From Minisyncoccota bacterium (GTDB taxonomy: Bacteria > Patescibacteria > Paceibacteria > UBA9973), in NCBI GenBank assembly GCA_028696935.1, contig JAQVGE010000039.1:1-7889 (forward strand): 7,889 bases of DNA. The letters run 5' to 3'. Shown in pieces: positions 1 to 6,635 of the stretch. How positions within the stretch are numbered: the first letter of the stretch is position 1; every line of letters begins with the position of its first letter. The notes under the pieces are model-generated. The model was not told the DNA's origin, ran no database searches, and saw nothing but the letters and a program-made list of their open reading frames with translations. The translations under genes and the position numbers were made by a program.

Positions 1-570
1 TGAGGGAAAAACATATTGACCAAGAGGATTCATCTGATCATCAATTTTTGCATAATATCTAAAATAGACATTCCCTGAAAAATAAGGAGCTTCATCAAAA
101 ATATAACCATCATTATTTACAAAATAACAGTTCTCCCCTATTTCTGACTCTATTTCAGGAATAACTTCTCCGCAATATAAATAAGCCCCCAAACGCTCTT
201 TAATTTTTATATTAAGAACATTTAGTCCTTCCCGAGAAACAGAAAGTTCTTCAATTCTAGGAAAAACTTCTAATAATTTATTGTAAATATTTTTTTCTGG
301 AAAAATAAAACTATTTGCTCGATTATAGAAATAAAGATACCTCCCTTCTAATAATTCTTCTGTCACAGAAACAACATCTTCTTGATCTATAATACTAGTT
401 CCTTCAACCTTAATTTCACCTATAGTCACTTTTTCATTATGAGAGAAGTATCCTAAACCTAAAAAAATTGCCAAGAATAAAATAAAAAATAAGACAGAAA
501 ATCTCACCAGGCGAACACGGCGTCTATTTTTAATCTCAATTACACGTTGAGAGGTTGGAATATTTCTCAT
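1..570 (-). CDS. FtsQ-like POTRA-domain membrane protein (partial, runs off left edge)
   Basis: This is an open frame of 190 codons with no stop before the window edge, so its C-terminus is missing. It has a basic N-terminus (KNRRRVRLVR near residues 14-23) and one hydrophobic segment at about residues 24-42. An extracytoplasmic POTRA-like region follows from about 47 to 130, including VTIGEIKVEGTS, LLEVFPRIEELSV and IKIKERLGAYLY. This is the bitopic plan of FtsQ/DivIB, which scaffolds the FtsB-FtsL divisome complex. The fold pattern (beta, a G-x-x-x-x-ee helix, fP-x-i beta, then Er) supports the family, but a generic POTRA protein cannot be excluded. Two cysteines, C133 and C148, lie just after the POTRA region. 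The ATG lies 10 nt after the serS stop with AAAGG just upstream (571-577), so it is probably co-transcribed with serS and translated from a close Shine-Dalgarno. Confidence 0.65.
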   Translation of the reverse strand, partial: MRNIPTSQRVIEIKNRRRVRLVRFSVLFFILFLAIFLGLGYFSHNEKVTIGEIKVEGTSIIDQEDVVSVTEELLEGRYLYFYNRANSFIFPEKNIYNKLLEVFPRIEELSVSREGLNVLNIKIKERLGAYLYCGEVIPEIESEIGENCYFVNNDGYIFDEAPYFSGNVYFRYYAKIDDQMNPLGQYVFPS

Positions 571-580
571 AACCTTTATA

Positions 581-1843
581 TTAAGAAATTAAATCTTTTC
601 CTAAATACTTTTGTAACACCTCCGGTATTCTAATAGAACCGTCTTCTTGTTGAAAATTCTCCACGAGAGAAACCAAAATACGAGGAGTTGGAATCGCTGT
701 TGCATTTAAGGAATGAGCATATCTAATCTTTGCATCCTCATCTCTGTAACGAATATTTAATCTACGAGTTTGAAAATCATGGAAATAAGAAGCCGAACCT
801 ATCTCTCTGTACTTACTCTCTTTGGGAACCCAAAGCTCTAAGTCGTATTTTTTTACTTGACCCATACCCAAATCACCACCACAATTAACAACAGTATGAT
901 AAGGAATGCCCATTGACTCTATAAACTCTTCTATGTTTCTATTTATCTCCTCATGAAGATTTACTGAAGATTGGTGACTGGCTTCACAAATCACAACCTG
1001 CTCAAATTTATAAAACTCATTAACTCGAATTAAACCTTTTACATCCTTAGAATGACTTCCTGCTTCTCTACGATAACAAGGAGAAAAACCTAAATATTTA
1101 ATTGGAAAATCTTTTACATCTAAAATTTCATCAGAATGATATCCCATCAGAGGAACTTCTGCTGTTCCAGCAAGAAAATCACCATCTTGAGTTTTGTACA
1201 AATCTTCTTCTCCTTGAGGAAGATAACCTGTTCCCATAAAAGTCTCGCGACGAATAATAACCGGTGGCAATACAGGAAGAAATCCTTTTTTTGAAAAGAA
1301 GTCTAGAGCATAGTTCCAAATTGCCATAGAAAGACGAGCACCATCACCAGTCAAAAAGTATCCTCGAAAACCATGTACTTTTGTCCCCCTTTCAAAATCT
1401 ACCATCTTAAGTTTGGTCATAAGCTCAATGTGATCCTTGGGGTCAAAACTAAAGTTCGGTTTTTCTCCCCAAACCTTAATTTCTTTATTATCTTCATCAG
1501 TATTTCCTTCTGGAACAGAAACATCTGGGACATTAGGTACACTAAGCATCAACGATTGCCATTTTGCTAATATCAACTTAAATTCTTCTTCCTTGTCTCT
1601 TAATTCATCTTTTACCAGTCTCATTTCTTCAATTAGTTGAGCTCGAGCTTCATCCGTTAAACTGCCCCCCATAGAAACACTAACTTTATTCTGTTCTCCA
1701 CGCAAAAACTCAATTCTCGAAAGAATTTCTAGCCTTTTTTCATCTATAGACAAAAGCTCATCAACATCTACTTCTATGTGTTTCTTTTTTGCCCCTTCTT
1801 TAACAATTTCCTTATTATCACGGATAAATTTGATATCTAACAT
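581..1843 (-). CDS. serS: Seryl-tRNA synthetase
   Basis: A cytosolic class II aminoacyl-tRNA synthetase that charges tRNA-Ser with serine using ATP. At 420 aa it is full length for bacterial SerRS. Residues about 27-100 form the charged heptad-like region of the N-terminal coiled-coil arm that grips the long variable arm of tRNA-Ser. The catalytic domain follows. A motif 1 region lies around 187-200 (GFLPVLPPVIIRRE), the serine-site TAEVPL at 227-232, motif 2 with CYRREAGSHSKD at 256-267 and FYKFEQ at 277-282, and motif 3 HSLNATAIPTPRILVSLVEN at 377-396, ending in the usual EDGSIRIPEVLQKYLG. Motif 3 follows the N-x-T-A-x-x-T-P-R variant rather than NGSGLAVGR; from memory this variant also occurs in ordinary bacterial SerRS. 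MLDIKFIRDN is the canonical N-terminus, which fixes the start. It is the first gene of a minus-strand unit that continues into the FtsQ-like gene. Confidence 0.97.
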   Translation of the reverse strand: MLDIKFIRDNKEIVKEGAKKKHIEVDVDELLSIDEKRLEILSRIEFLRGEQNKVSVSMGGSLTDEARAQLIEEMRLVKDELRDKEEEFKLILAKWQSLMLSVPNVPDVSVPEGNTDEDNKEIKVWGEKPNFSFDPKDHIELMTKLKMVDFERGTKVHGFRGYFLTGDGARLSMAIWNYALDFFSKKGFLPVLPPVIIRRETFMGTGYLPQGEEDLYKTQDGDFLAGTAEVPLMGYHSDEILDVKDFPIKYLGFSPCYRREAGSHSKDVKGLIRVNEFYKFEQVVICEASHQSSVNLHEEINRNIEEFIESMGIPYHTVVNCGGDLGMGQVKKYDLELWVPKESKYREIGSASYFHDFQTRRLNIRYRDEDAKIRYAHSLNATAIPTPRILVSLVENFQQEDGSIRIPEVLQKYLGKDLIS

Positions 1844-1851
1844 ATAAGATA

Positions 1852-1879
1852 AGTATACATTGAAGCTCAGTTTTTACAA
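1852..1879 (-). promoter_or_regulatory. serS promoter (sigma70-like), predicted leaderless
   Basis: Read on the minus strand, a -35 box TTGTAA (1874-1879) is separated by 16 bp from a -10 box TATACT (1852-1857). Only 8 nt (1844-1851) lie between the -10 box and the serS ATG (1841-1843). Initiation about 7 nt downstream of the -10 would therefore fall at or next to the A of the ATG. No Shine-Dalgarno-like purine run is present. Confidence 0.6.
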
Positions 1880-1885
1880 AATCTA

Positions 1886-1913
1886 TTGTTGTGATAAATA
1901 AAGATGATACAAT
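1886..1913 (+). promoter_or_regulatory. dprA promoter (sigma70-like), predicted leaderless
   Basis: TTGTTG (1886-1891) lies 16 bp upstream of TACAAT (1908-1913), a one-mismatch -10 box. The dprA ATG at 1920 is only 6 nt further on, preceded by a run of A with no Shine-Dalgarno. The -35 box is weak. The arrangement mirrors the divergent serS promoter in the same 76-bp gap. Confidence 0.5.
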
Positions 1914-1919
1914 AAAAAA

Positions 1920-2783
1920 ATGGACAACATCTTTAGTTTGAAAGATGAACAAATTCCCTTGCCATTAAGGGAGACACCTCAGCCACCGAAAGAACTTTTT
2001 GTAAAAGGAGAGCTACCTTCTTTGGATTTAACTTATTTAGCTGTTGTTGGGTCACGTAAACATACATCGTACGGGAAAGAAATGTGTGAAAGATTGATTA
2101 GTGGTCTTAAGGGTTATCCAGTCGTAATTGTTTCTGGTCTTGCTTTTGGAATCGACAGCATTGCTCATAAAGTAGCTTTAGAAAATAATTTAAAAACTAT
2201 TGCCTTTCCGGGGTCCGGATTAGATGATTCTGTAATCTACCCAAGAACAAATGTTAATTTAGCTAAAGAAATCATTCATAGTGGAGGATGTTTAATTTCA
2301 GAAATGAAACCAACAGAGAGAGCAACACTTTATTCTTTTCCTCAGAGAAATCGACTAATGGCTGGAATTTCAAAAGCTGTGCTAATTATAGAAGCAGAAG
2401 AAAAATCTGGAACATTAATAACAGCCAGAATGGCTCTTGATTACAATCGTGATGTTTTAGTTGTCCCAGGTTCTGCTTTATCTTCAAATTCAAAAGGAAC
2501 GAATAAACTAATCCGTCAGGGGGCAACCCCAATTACAACAAGCGAGGAACTACTTGAGTCTCTTGGTTTTGATATTCAAAGAGAAAACCAAACAGGGGAA
2601 GAAAAATATGCTAGTTGCGGAGAAGAAGAAATAAAAATTATTAAATTACTCAACGAGCCTAAAGAACGCGATGTCTTGGTTCGTGAATCTAAAATGGATA
2701 TAGCCAAAGCCAATGCCCTACTTTCCATAATGGAAATCAAAGGGTTAATAAAAGAAGAATTGGGAGAGTTAAGAAAGATATAA
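1920..2783 (+). CDS. dprA: DNA-processing protein DprA/Smf, minimal form
   Basis: DprA binds incoming single-stranded DNA and loads RecA during natural transformation; it acts in the cytosol. Signatures of the Rossmann-like core are clear: GSRKHTSYG at 44-52, SGLAFGIDSIAH at 72-83, FPGSGLD at 96-102, FPQRNR at 140-145, SGTLITA at 163-169, VPGSA at 182-186 and GTNKLIRQGA at 193-202. Residues about 235-287 look like the small winged-helix (DML1-like) C-terminal domain. At 287 aa it is shorter than the roughly 360-aa form of model species. The N-terminal SAM-like domain is absent, and only about 38 residues precede the core. The start at 1920 is the only sensible ATG and fits a promoter 6 nt upstream. 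topA follows after 38 nt, a dprA-topA pairing also seen in other bacteria. No com genes are in the window, so a role in uptake versus general ssDNA handling is not shown here. Confidence 0.93.
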   Translation: MDNIFSLKDEQIPLPLRETPQPPKELFVKGELPSLDLTYLAVVGSRKHTSYGKEMCERLISGLKGYPVVIVSGLAFGIDSIAHKVALENNLKTIAFPGSGLDDSVIYPRTNVNLAKEIIHSGGCLISEMKPTERATLYSFPQRNRLMAGISKAVLIIEAEEKSGTLITARMALDYNRDVLVVPGSALSSNSKGTNKLIRQGATPITTSEELLESLGFDIQRENQTGEEKYASCGEEEIKIIKLLNEPKERDVLVRESKMDIAKANALLSIMEIKGLIKEELGELRKI

Positions 2784-2784
2784 T

Positions 2785-2813
2785 TTGCAAAAAAAATTAT
2801 AAGGTGTTACTAA
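2785..2813 (+). promoter_or_regulatory. Possible topA promoter in the dprA-topA gap
   Basis: TTGCAA (2785-2790), a 17-bp spacer containing TG at 2805-2806 (extended -10 context), then TACTAA (2808-2813), 8 nt before the topA ATG. The hexamer is weak, but the 8-nt spacing repeats the pattern of the other genes. A perfect TATAAT at 2779-2784 overlapping the dprA stop is an alternative, although it lacks a good -35. AAGG at 2801-2804 is 17 nt from the ATG, too far for a normal Shine-Dalgarno. topA may also be read through from dprA. Confidence 0.3.
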
Positions 2814-2821
2814 TATAGTCA

Positions 2822-5041
2822 ATGAAACTATTAATTGTTGAGTCACCATCAAAAGCAAAAACAATTGAAAAATATTTAGGGAAAGAATATTCTGTCCGTG
2901 CTTCGGTCGGGCATATTCGTGATTTACCAAAATCAAACAAAAAAGCAATTGATATCGAGGCAGGTTTTATACCTCATTATGAAATATCCAAAGGAAAAGA
3001 AAAAGTTGTCTCTGAATTAAAAAAATTAGGACAGAAAGCAAATGAAATAATCTTAGCAACTGACCCTGACCGAGAAGGTGAAGCTATTGCTTGGCACATT
3101 GAAACACTTCTAAAAGAAGATAAAAAAATAAAATCACCAATTAAGAGAGCTAGCTTCCATGAAATCACCAAGGAAGCCATCTTAGAAGCCCTAAAATCTC
3201 CTCATGATGTAGATACAAATTTACGAAAAGCCCAGGAAGCAAGAAGAATTCTAGACAGATTGGTGGGATATGATTTGTCTGGAATTATCTGGCAAAAAGT
3301 TCGTTATGGGTTATCAGCTGGGCGAGTCCAATCACCAGCCTTGAGAATTATAATGGAAAGAGAGCGTGAGATTAGAGCCTTTGTCCCAGAAAAATATTGG
3401 AGTATTTCAGGTCTTTTTAAAACAGACAAAAAGCAAGACTTAACTTTAACTTGCACCGAAGAGCCCCGAGACGAAAAATTAGTTAATAAAATTTTAGAAC
3501 TAGGTAATAAAGAAGAATGGTTGGTAAAAGACTTAAAGACCCAAGAACAAAAACGTAGCCCGCGTGCACCATTCACAACTTCAACCCTTCAGCAGACAGC
3601 AAGTTCTAGGCTTGGTTTTTCCCCTTCTCGAACAATGGGAGTTGCCCAAAAACTTTATGAGGCTGGACATATAACTTATATGCGTACGGATAGCACTAAT
3701 TTAAGTACTCAAGCTCAGAAACAAATTCTTGATTTAATTAGAGAAAAATACGGCAAAGAATATGCTCTAGCTCACTTTTATAAGACTAAATCAAAAAATG
3801 CCCAAGAAGCTCATGAGGCAATTCGCCCTACTCACATAGAGAACATAAAGGAAGGTGTAAACTCTGACCAACAAAAACTTTATAGCTTAATTTGGGAGAG
3901 GACCGTATCTTCTCAGATGTCAGATGCAAAGTTATTAAAAACAAAAATAACAGCTAATCTTAAAGATAATAAAATTCCTGATTTCCAAGCAAACGGCTCT
4001 AGGGTTTTATTTCCTGGTTGGCTTTCTTGTGACCAAGCTGCTCGTGGAGAAGATGTAGAACTCCCTGAAGTTAAAATAGGAGATAAATTAAATTTAATAG
4101 AATTAACTAGTCTAGAAAAATTTACTCAACCTCCAAGTCGTTATACTGAAGCTGGACTTGTTAAAGAGCTAGAATCGAGAGGAATTGGACGCCCTTCAAC
4201 TTATGCTTCCATAATGAAAACAATCGAAGATAGAGGTTATGTAACAAAAGAAGGAAGAACTCTTTTCCCCACTGACACAGGAGATGTTGTCTCTACTTTT
4301 CTAGAAGATAATTTTACTAACTATATAAGTGATAATTTTACAGCGGAAATGGAAGATAAATTAGATGAAATAGCAGAAGGTAAAAGAGAGTATGAAAAAA
4401 CCTTAAAGGATTTCTACATCCCTTTTCAAAAAGAGATAAAAGAGAAAAATAAATTAGAAAAAGCAACTAACCTCGGAGAAGCTCCTGCTGATATGCTTTG
4501 CCCTAAGTGTAAAAAAAGTATGATAGTTAAACTTTCTCGAAATGGGAAATTCTATTCTTGTTCAAATTATCCTGATTGTGATGGAGCTCGAACAATAGAA
4601 GGAAAAATTTTAGAAGGACCAAAAGAGACAGGAGAAATATGCCCTTTGTGTGGAGATAAAAAAGATGGGAAATTAGTCGTTCGTGAAGGTAGGTATGGGA
4701 CTTTCATTTCATGCTCTAGATATCCCAAGTGTAAGTTTATAAAACAAGACGAAGAAGAGTTAAAAAGAAAAATGACAGATGTAACTTGTCCTGTTTGTCA
4801 AAAAGGTAAAATGATGGAACGTCGAGGAAGATTTGGAATATTTTATTCTTGCTCTAATTATCCTGACTGTAAAAATGCAATTAAAGCTAAACCAACAGGA
4901 GAGATTTGTGAACTTTGCCAATCTCTTATGATGGAAGGCACGAAAACTATTCCAGAAAGATGTAGTAATAAAATGTGTCGGAATCATAATCCTCACAAAC
5001 ATGGAGATAATATAATAAATAATAAAAAGAAAAGTATTTAG
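2822..5041 (+). CDS. topA: DNA topoisomerase I (type IA)
   Basis: This enzyme relaxes negatively supercoiled DNA by transient single-strand cleavage through a 5'-phosphotyrosine. The protein is 739 aa, close to the family's usual size. The Toprim domain at about 1-120 has the catalytic E7 in VESPSKAKT and the metal-binding DPDREGEAIAWH at 81-92. The decatenation/cleavage core holds the active-site Y286 in YMRTDS, HEAIRP at 331-336 and SRGIGRPSTYA at 452-462. The C-terminus carries three clear C4 zinc ribbons (C560/C563/C580/C586, C607/C610/C631/C637, C656/C659/C677/C683) and a fourth, divergent one (C696/C699/C714/C719). The tail is basic and Lys/Asn-rich. MKLLIVESPSKAK is the canonical N-terminus. 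The last codons and the TAG stop lie inside the terminator hairpin. Confidence 0.97.
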   Translation: MKLLIVESPSKAKTIEKYLGKEYSVRASVGHIRDLPKSNKKAIDIEAGFIPHYEISKGKEKVVSELKKLGQKANEIILATDPDREGEAIAWHIETLLKEDKKIKSPIKRASFHEITKEAILEALKSPHDVDTNLRKAQEARRILDRLVGYDLSGIIWQKVRYGLSAGRVQSPALRIIMEREREIRAFVPEKYWSISGLFKTDKKQDLTLTCTEEPRDEKLVNKILELGNKEEWLVKDLKTQEQKRSPRAPFTTSTLQQTASSRLGFSPSRTMGVAQKLYEAGHITYMRTDSTNLSTQAQKQILDLIREKYGKEYALAHFYKTKSKNAQEAHEAIRPTHIENIKEGVNSDQQKLYSLIWERTVSSQMSDAKLLKTKITANLKDNKIPDFQANGSRVLFPGWLSCDQAARGEDVELPEVKIGDKLNLIELTSLEKFTQPPSRYTEAGLVKELESRGIGRPSTYASIMKTIEDRGYVTKEGRTLFPTDTGDVVSTFLEDNFTNYISDNFTAEMEDKLDEIAEGKREYEKTLKDFYIPFQKEIKEKNKLEKATNLGEAPADMLCPKCKKSMIVKLSRNGKFYSCSNYPDCDGARTIEGKILEGPKETGEICPLCGDKKDGKLVVREGRYGTFISCSRYPKCKFIKQDEEELKRKMTDVTCPVCQKGKMMERRGRFGIFYSCSNYPDCKNAIKAKPTGEICELCQSLMMEGTKTIPERCSNKMCRNHNPHKHGDNIINNKKKSI

Positions 5042-5065
5042 TCTTAACCAAATACTTTTCTTTTT
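5024..5065 (+). terminator. Intrinsic terminator of the dprA-topA unit
   Basis: A perfect 16-bp inverted repeat (5024-5039 with 5050-5065) encloses a 10-nt loop (5040-5049). Only two pairs are G-C. The 3' arm itself is a T-rich tract (TTTTCTTTTT). The 5' arm is made of the last topA codons (N-K-K-K-S-I) and the first base of the TAG stop, so coding sequence and terminator overlap. The A-rich 5' arm gives a matching U-run on the other strand, but no minus-strand gene needs it here. Confidence 0.75.
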
Positions 5066-5105
5066 ATTAGATAGAAATAGTATAAAATTCATAAAATGAA
5101 GGCAT

Positions 5106-5133
5106 TTTAAATTATTTCATTTAGGTTTATAAT
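5106..5133 (+). promoter_or_regulatory. rel promoter, perfect TATAAT 7 nt before ATG 5141
   Basis: A perfect -10 box TATAAT (5128-5133) follows a poor -35 (TTTAAA, 5106-5111) at 16 bp. The first in-frame ATG (5132) lies inside this -10 box, while the second (5141) is 7 nt downstream, the same distance as at serS, dprA and parB. A 7-bp inverted repeat (AAATGAA 5094-5100, TTCATTT 5116-5122) spans the -35 region and could be chance in AT-rich DNA. Confidence 0.5.
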
Positions 5134-5140
5134 GATTACT

Positions 5141-6604
5141 ATGTCTAGATTAGATGAAATAATCAAATTAATACCAAAAATAAAATCCAGCGATAAAGCT
5201 TTAATAGAAAAAGCTTATCTATTCGCACAAAGAGCCCATGAAGGACAAAAGAGAAAATCTGGTGAACCATATTCTATCCATGTCTTTGAAACGGCCAAAA
5301 ATCTAGCCTCTTACAAAATGGACATAGCTTCAATCGTTGCAGGACTCCTTCATGATGTTTTAGAGGATACTGATACCTCCGAAGAAGAACTGGAAAAAGA
5401 ATTTGGGAAAGAAATAGTTACCTTGGTGAATGGAGTTACCAAGCTAGGTAAATTCAAATATAGTGGACATGAAAGACATGTCGAAAGTCTAAGAAAATTC
5501 TTTTTGGCTGTTGCCGACGATATCCGAATTCTCATAATTAAATTGGCAGATAGATTACACAACGTAGAAACATTACAATATGTTGCCCCAGATAAACAAA
5601 AGAGAATTGCTCTTGAAACAATTGAAATCCATGCCCGATTAGCCAATCGAATAGGTATGGGTAAATTAAAAGGAAAGCTAGAAGATGCAGCCTTCCCTTT
5701 TGCTTATCCCAAAGAATATGCTGAAGTCGAAAAACTCTTAGAATCAAAATCTGAAAGTAATGAGAAAGAATTATCTCTCTTTACAAATGAACTAAGAAAA
5801 GAATTAATTAATCAAAAAATTCATATCATCGAAATAAGCCAAAGGTCAAAACATAAATACAGCTTATGGTTAAAACTTAAGAGACACAATATGGATATTG
5901 ATAAAATATACGACATCGTTGCTCTTCGAGTTATTGTAGATGATATTGAAAATTGTTATCGAGTACTAGGAATTGTTCACGGAAAATGGAAGCCTGTTCC
6001 TGGTAGAGTTAAAGACTATATTGCCAACAAAAAACCTAATGGTTATCAGTCACTCCACACAACTGTCTTTACTGGAAATGGAGGAACCGTTGAAATACAG
6101 ATTAGAACACCCCAAATGCACGCTGAAGCTGCCTATGGTATCGCTTCTCATTTTGCCTACAAAGAAAACAAAAAGAAAAAATTCTTTAGTGAAAACAATT
6201 TAAACTTAGTCAAACAACTAACTGAAATAACTGAATCAAAAGAAGAACCTATCAAACTCGTTGAAGATTTAAAAATGGATTTATTCCGAGATAGAATTTT
6301 TGTTTTTACCCCAAAAGGAGATGTGGTTGATTTACCTGATGAATCAAGCCCAATTGATTTTGCCTATGCTATCCACTCTGATATAGGTGACCATGTTCAA
6401 GGAGTAAAGATAAATGGTAAGCTTACCCCACTCCACACAAAACTAAGGAATAATGATATTGTAAATATCATAACCAACAAAAATGCACACCCAACTTCAA
6501 AATGGCTAGAGTTCACAAAAACAACTATGGCCAAAAAACATATCAATAATTACCTAAAAGAAAACAGTCTTCTTAAAAAATTCTTGTCTTTTGGAAAAAA
6601 TTAA
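5141..6604 (+). CDS. rel: Bifunctional (p)ppGpp synthetase/hydrolase, Rel/SpoT family, C-terminally short
   Basis: It makes (p)ppGpp from ATP and GTP/GDP and hydrolyses it, setting growth under starvation. Numbering is from ATG 5141 (487 aa). The HD hydrolase domain (about 20-150) keeps the SGEPYSIH region with H47, HDVLED at 71-76 and LADRLHN at 136-142, so hydrolase activity is expected. The synthetase domain (about 225-340) has KYSLWLK at 239-245, YDIVALRVIV with D258, the RVKD form of the RXKD motif (289-292) typical of bifunctional Rel rather than RelA (EXDD), YQSLHT at 302-307 and EIQIRT with E318. A TGS domain spans about 383-447, then about 40 residues to the end. The helical, zinc-finger and ACT/RRM domains of the usual roughly 730-aa protein are missing. 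ATG 5132 (adding M-I-T) is an alternative start with a weak AGG 6 nt upstream; 5141 is preferred because 5132 lies in the -10 box. Confidence 0.92.
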   Translation: MSRLDEIIKLIPKIKSSDKALIEKAYLFAQRAHEGQKRKSGEPYSIHVFETAKNLASYKMDIASIVAGLLHDVLEDTDTSEEELEKEFGKEIVTLVNGVTKLGKFKYSGHERHVESLRKFFLAVADDIRILIIKLADRLHNVETLQYVAPDKQKRIALETIEIHARLANRIGMGKLKGKLEDAAFPFAYPKEYAEVEKLLESKSESNEKELSLFTNELRKELINQKIHIIEISQRSKHKYSLWLKLKRHNMDIDKIYDIVALRVIVDDIENCYRVLGIVHGKWKPVPGRVKDYIANKKPNGYQSLHTTVFTGNGGTVEIQIRTPQMHAEAAYGIASHFAYKENKKKKFFSENNLNLVKQLTEITESKEEPIKLVEDLKMDLFRDRIFVFTPKGDVVDLPDESSPIDFAYAIHSDIGDHVQGVKINGKLTPLHTKLRNNDIVNIITNKNAHPTSKWLEFTKTTMAKKHINNYLKENSLLKKFLSFGKN

Positions 6605-6635
6605 ACCCCGCAACATTGCGGGTTTTAATTTTTTA
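6595..6635. terminator. Bidirectional terminator between convergent rel and parB
   Basis: The core stem CCCGCA (6607-6612) pairs with TGCGGG (6617-6622) around the loop ACAT. An A/T extension (6601-6605 with 6624-6628) lies beyond one C-T mismatch (6606/6623). On the plus strand it is followed by TTTTAATTTTTT (6623-6634). On the minus strand the flanking A-run (6595-6600) gives an equivalent U-tract. The rel stop (6602-6604) lies in the left arm and the parB stop (6633-6635) at the end of the T-tract, so one element serves both genes. Confidence 0.85.

Noticed and set aside
1373..1640. Plus-strand frames inside serS
   Set aside because: They overlap the conserved SerRS catalytic core and N-terminal arm on the other strand and look like reverse-complement translation.
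2779..2801. All-A/T inverted repeat (TATAATTT / AAATTATA, 7-nt loop) between dprA and topA as a terminator
   Set aside because: It has no G-C pair and no T-run after it (AAGGTG follows), and topA needs transcription through or from this place. Such repeats are expected by chance in AT-rich DNA.
3304..5092. Open frames antisense to topA (about 90-110 codons)
   Set aside because: They are shadows of a strongly conserved gene in AT-rich DNA. They show no domains, no start signals and a composition unlike real proteins.
5096..5110. A 4-codon frame (M-K-A-F-stop) upstream of rel as an attenuator leader peptide
   Set aside because: It is too short, has no run of regulatory codons, and no alternative hairpins follow it. 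The preferred rel promoter lies downstream of it.
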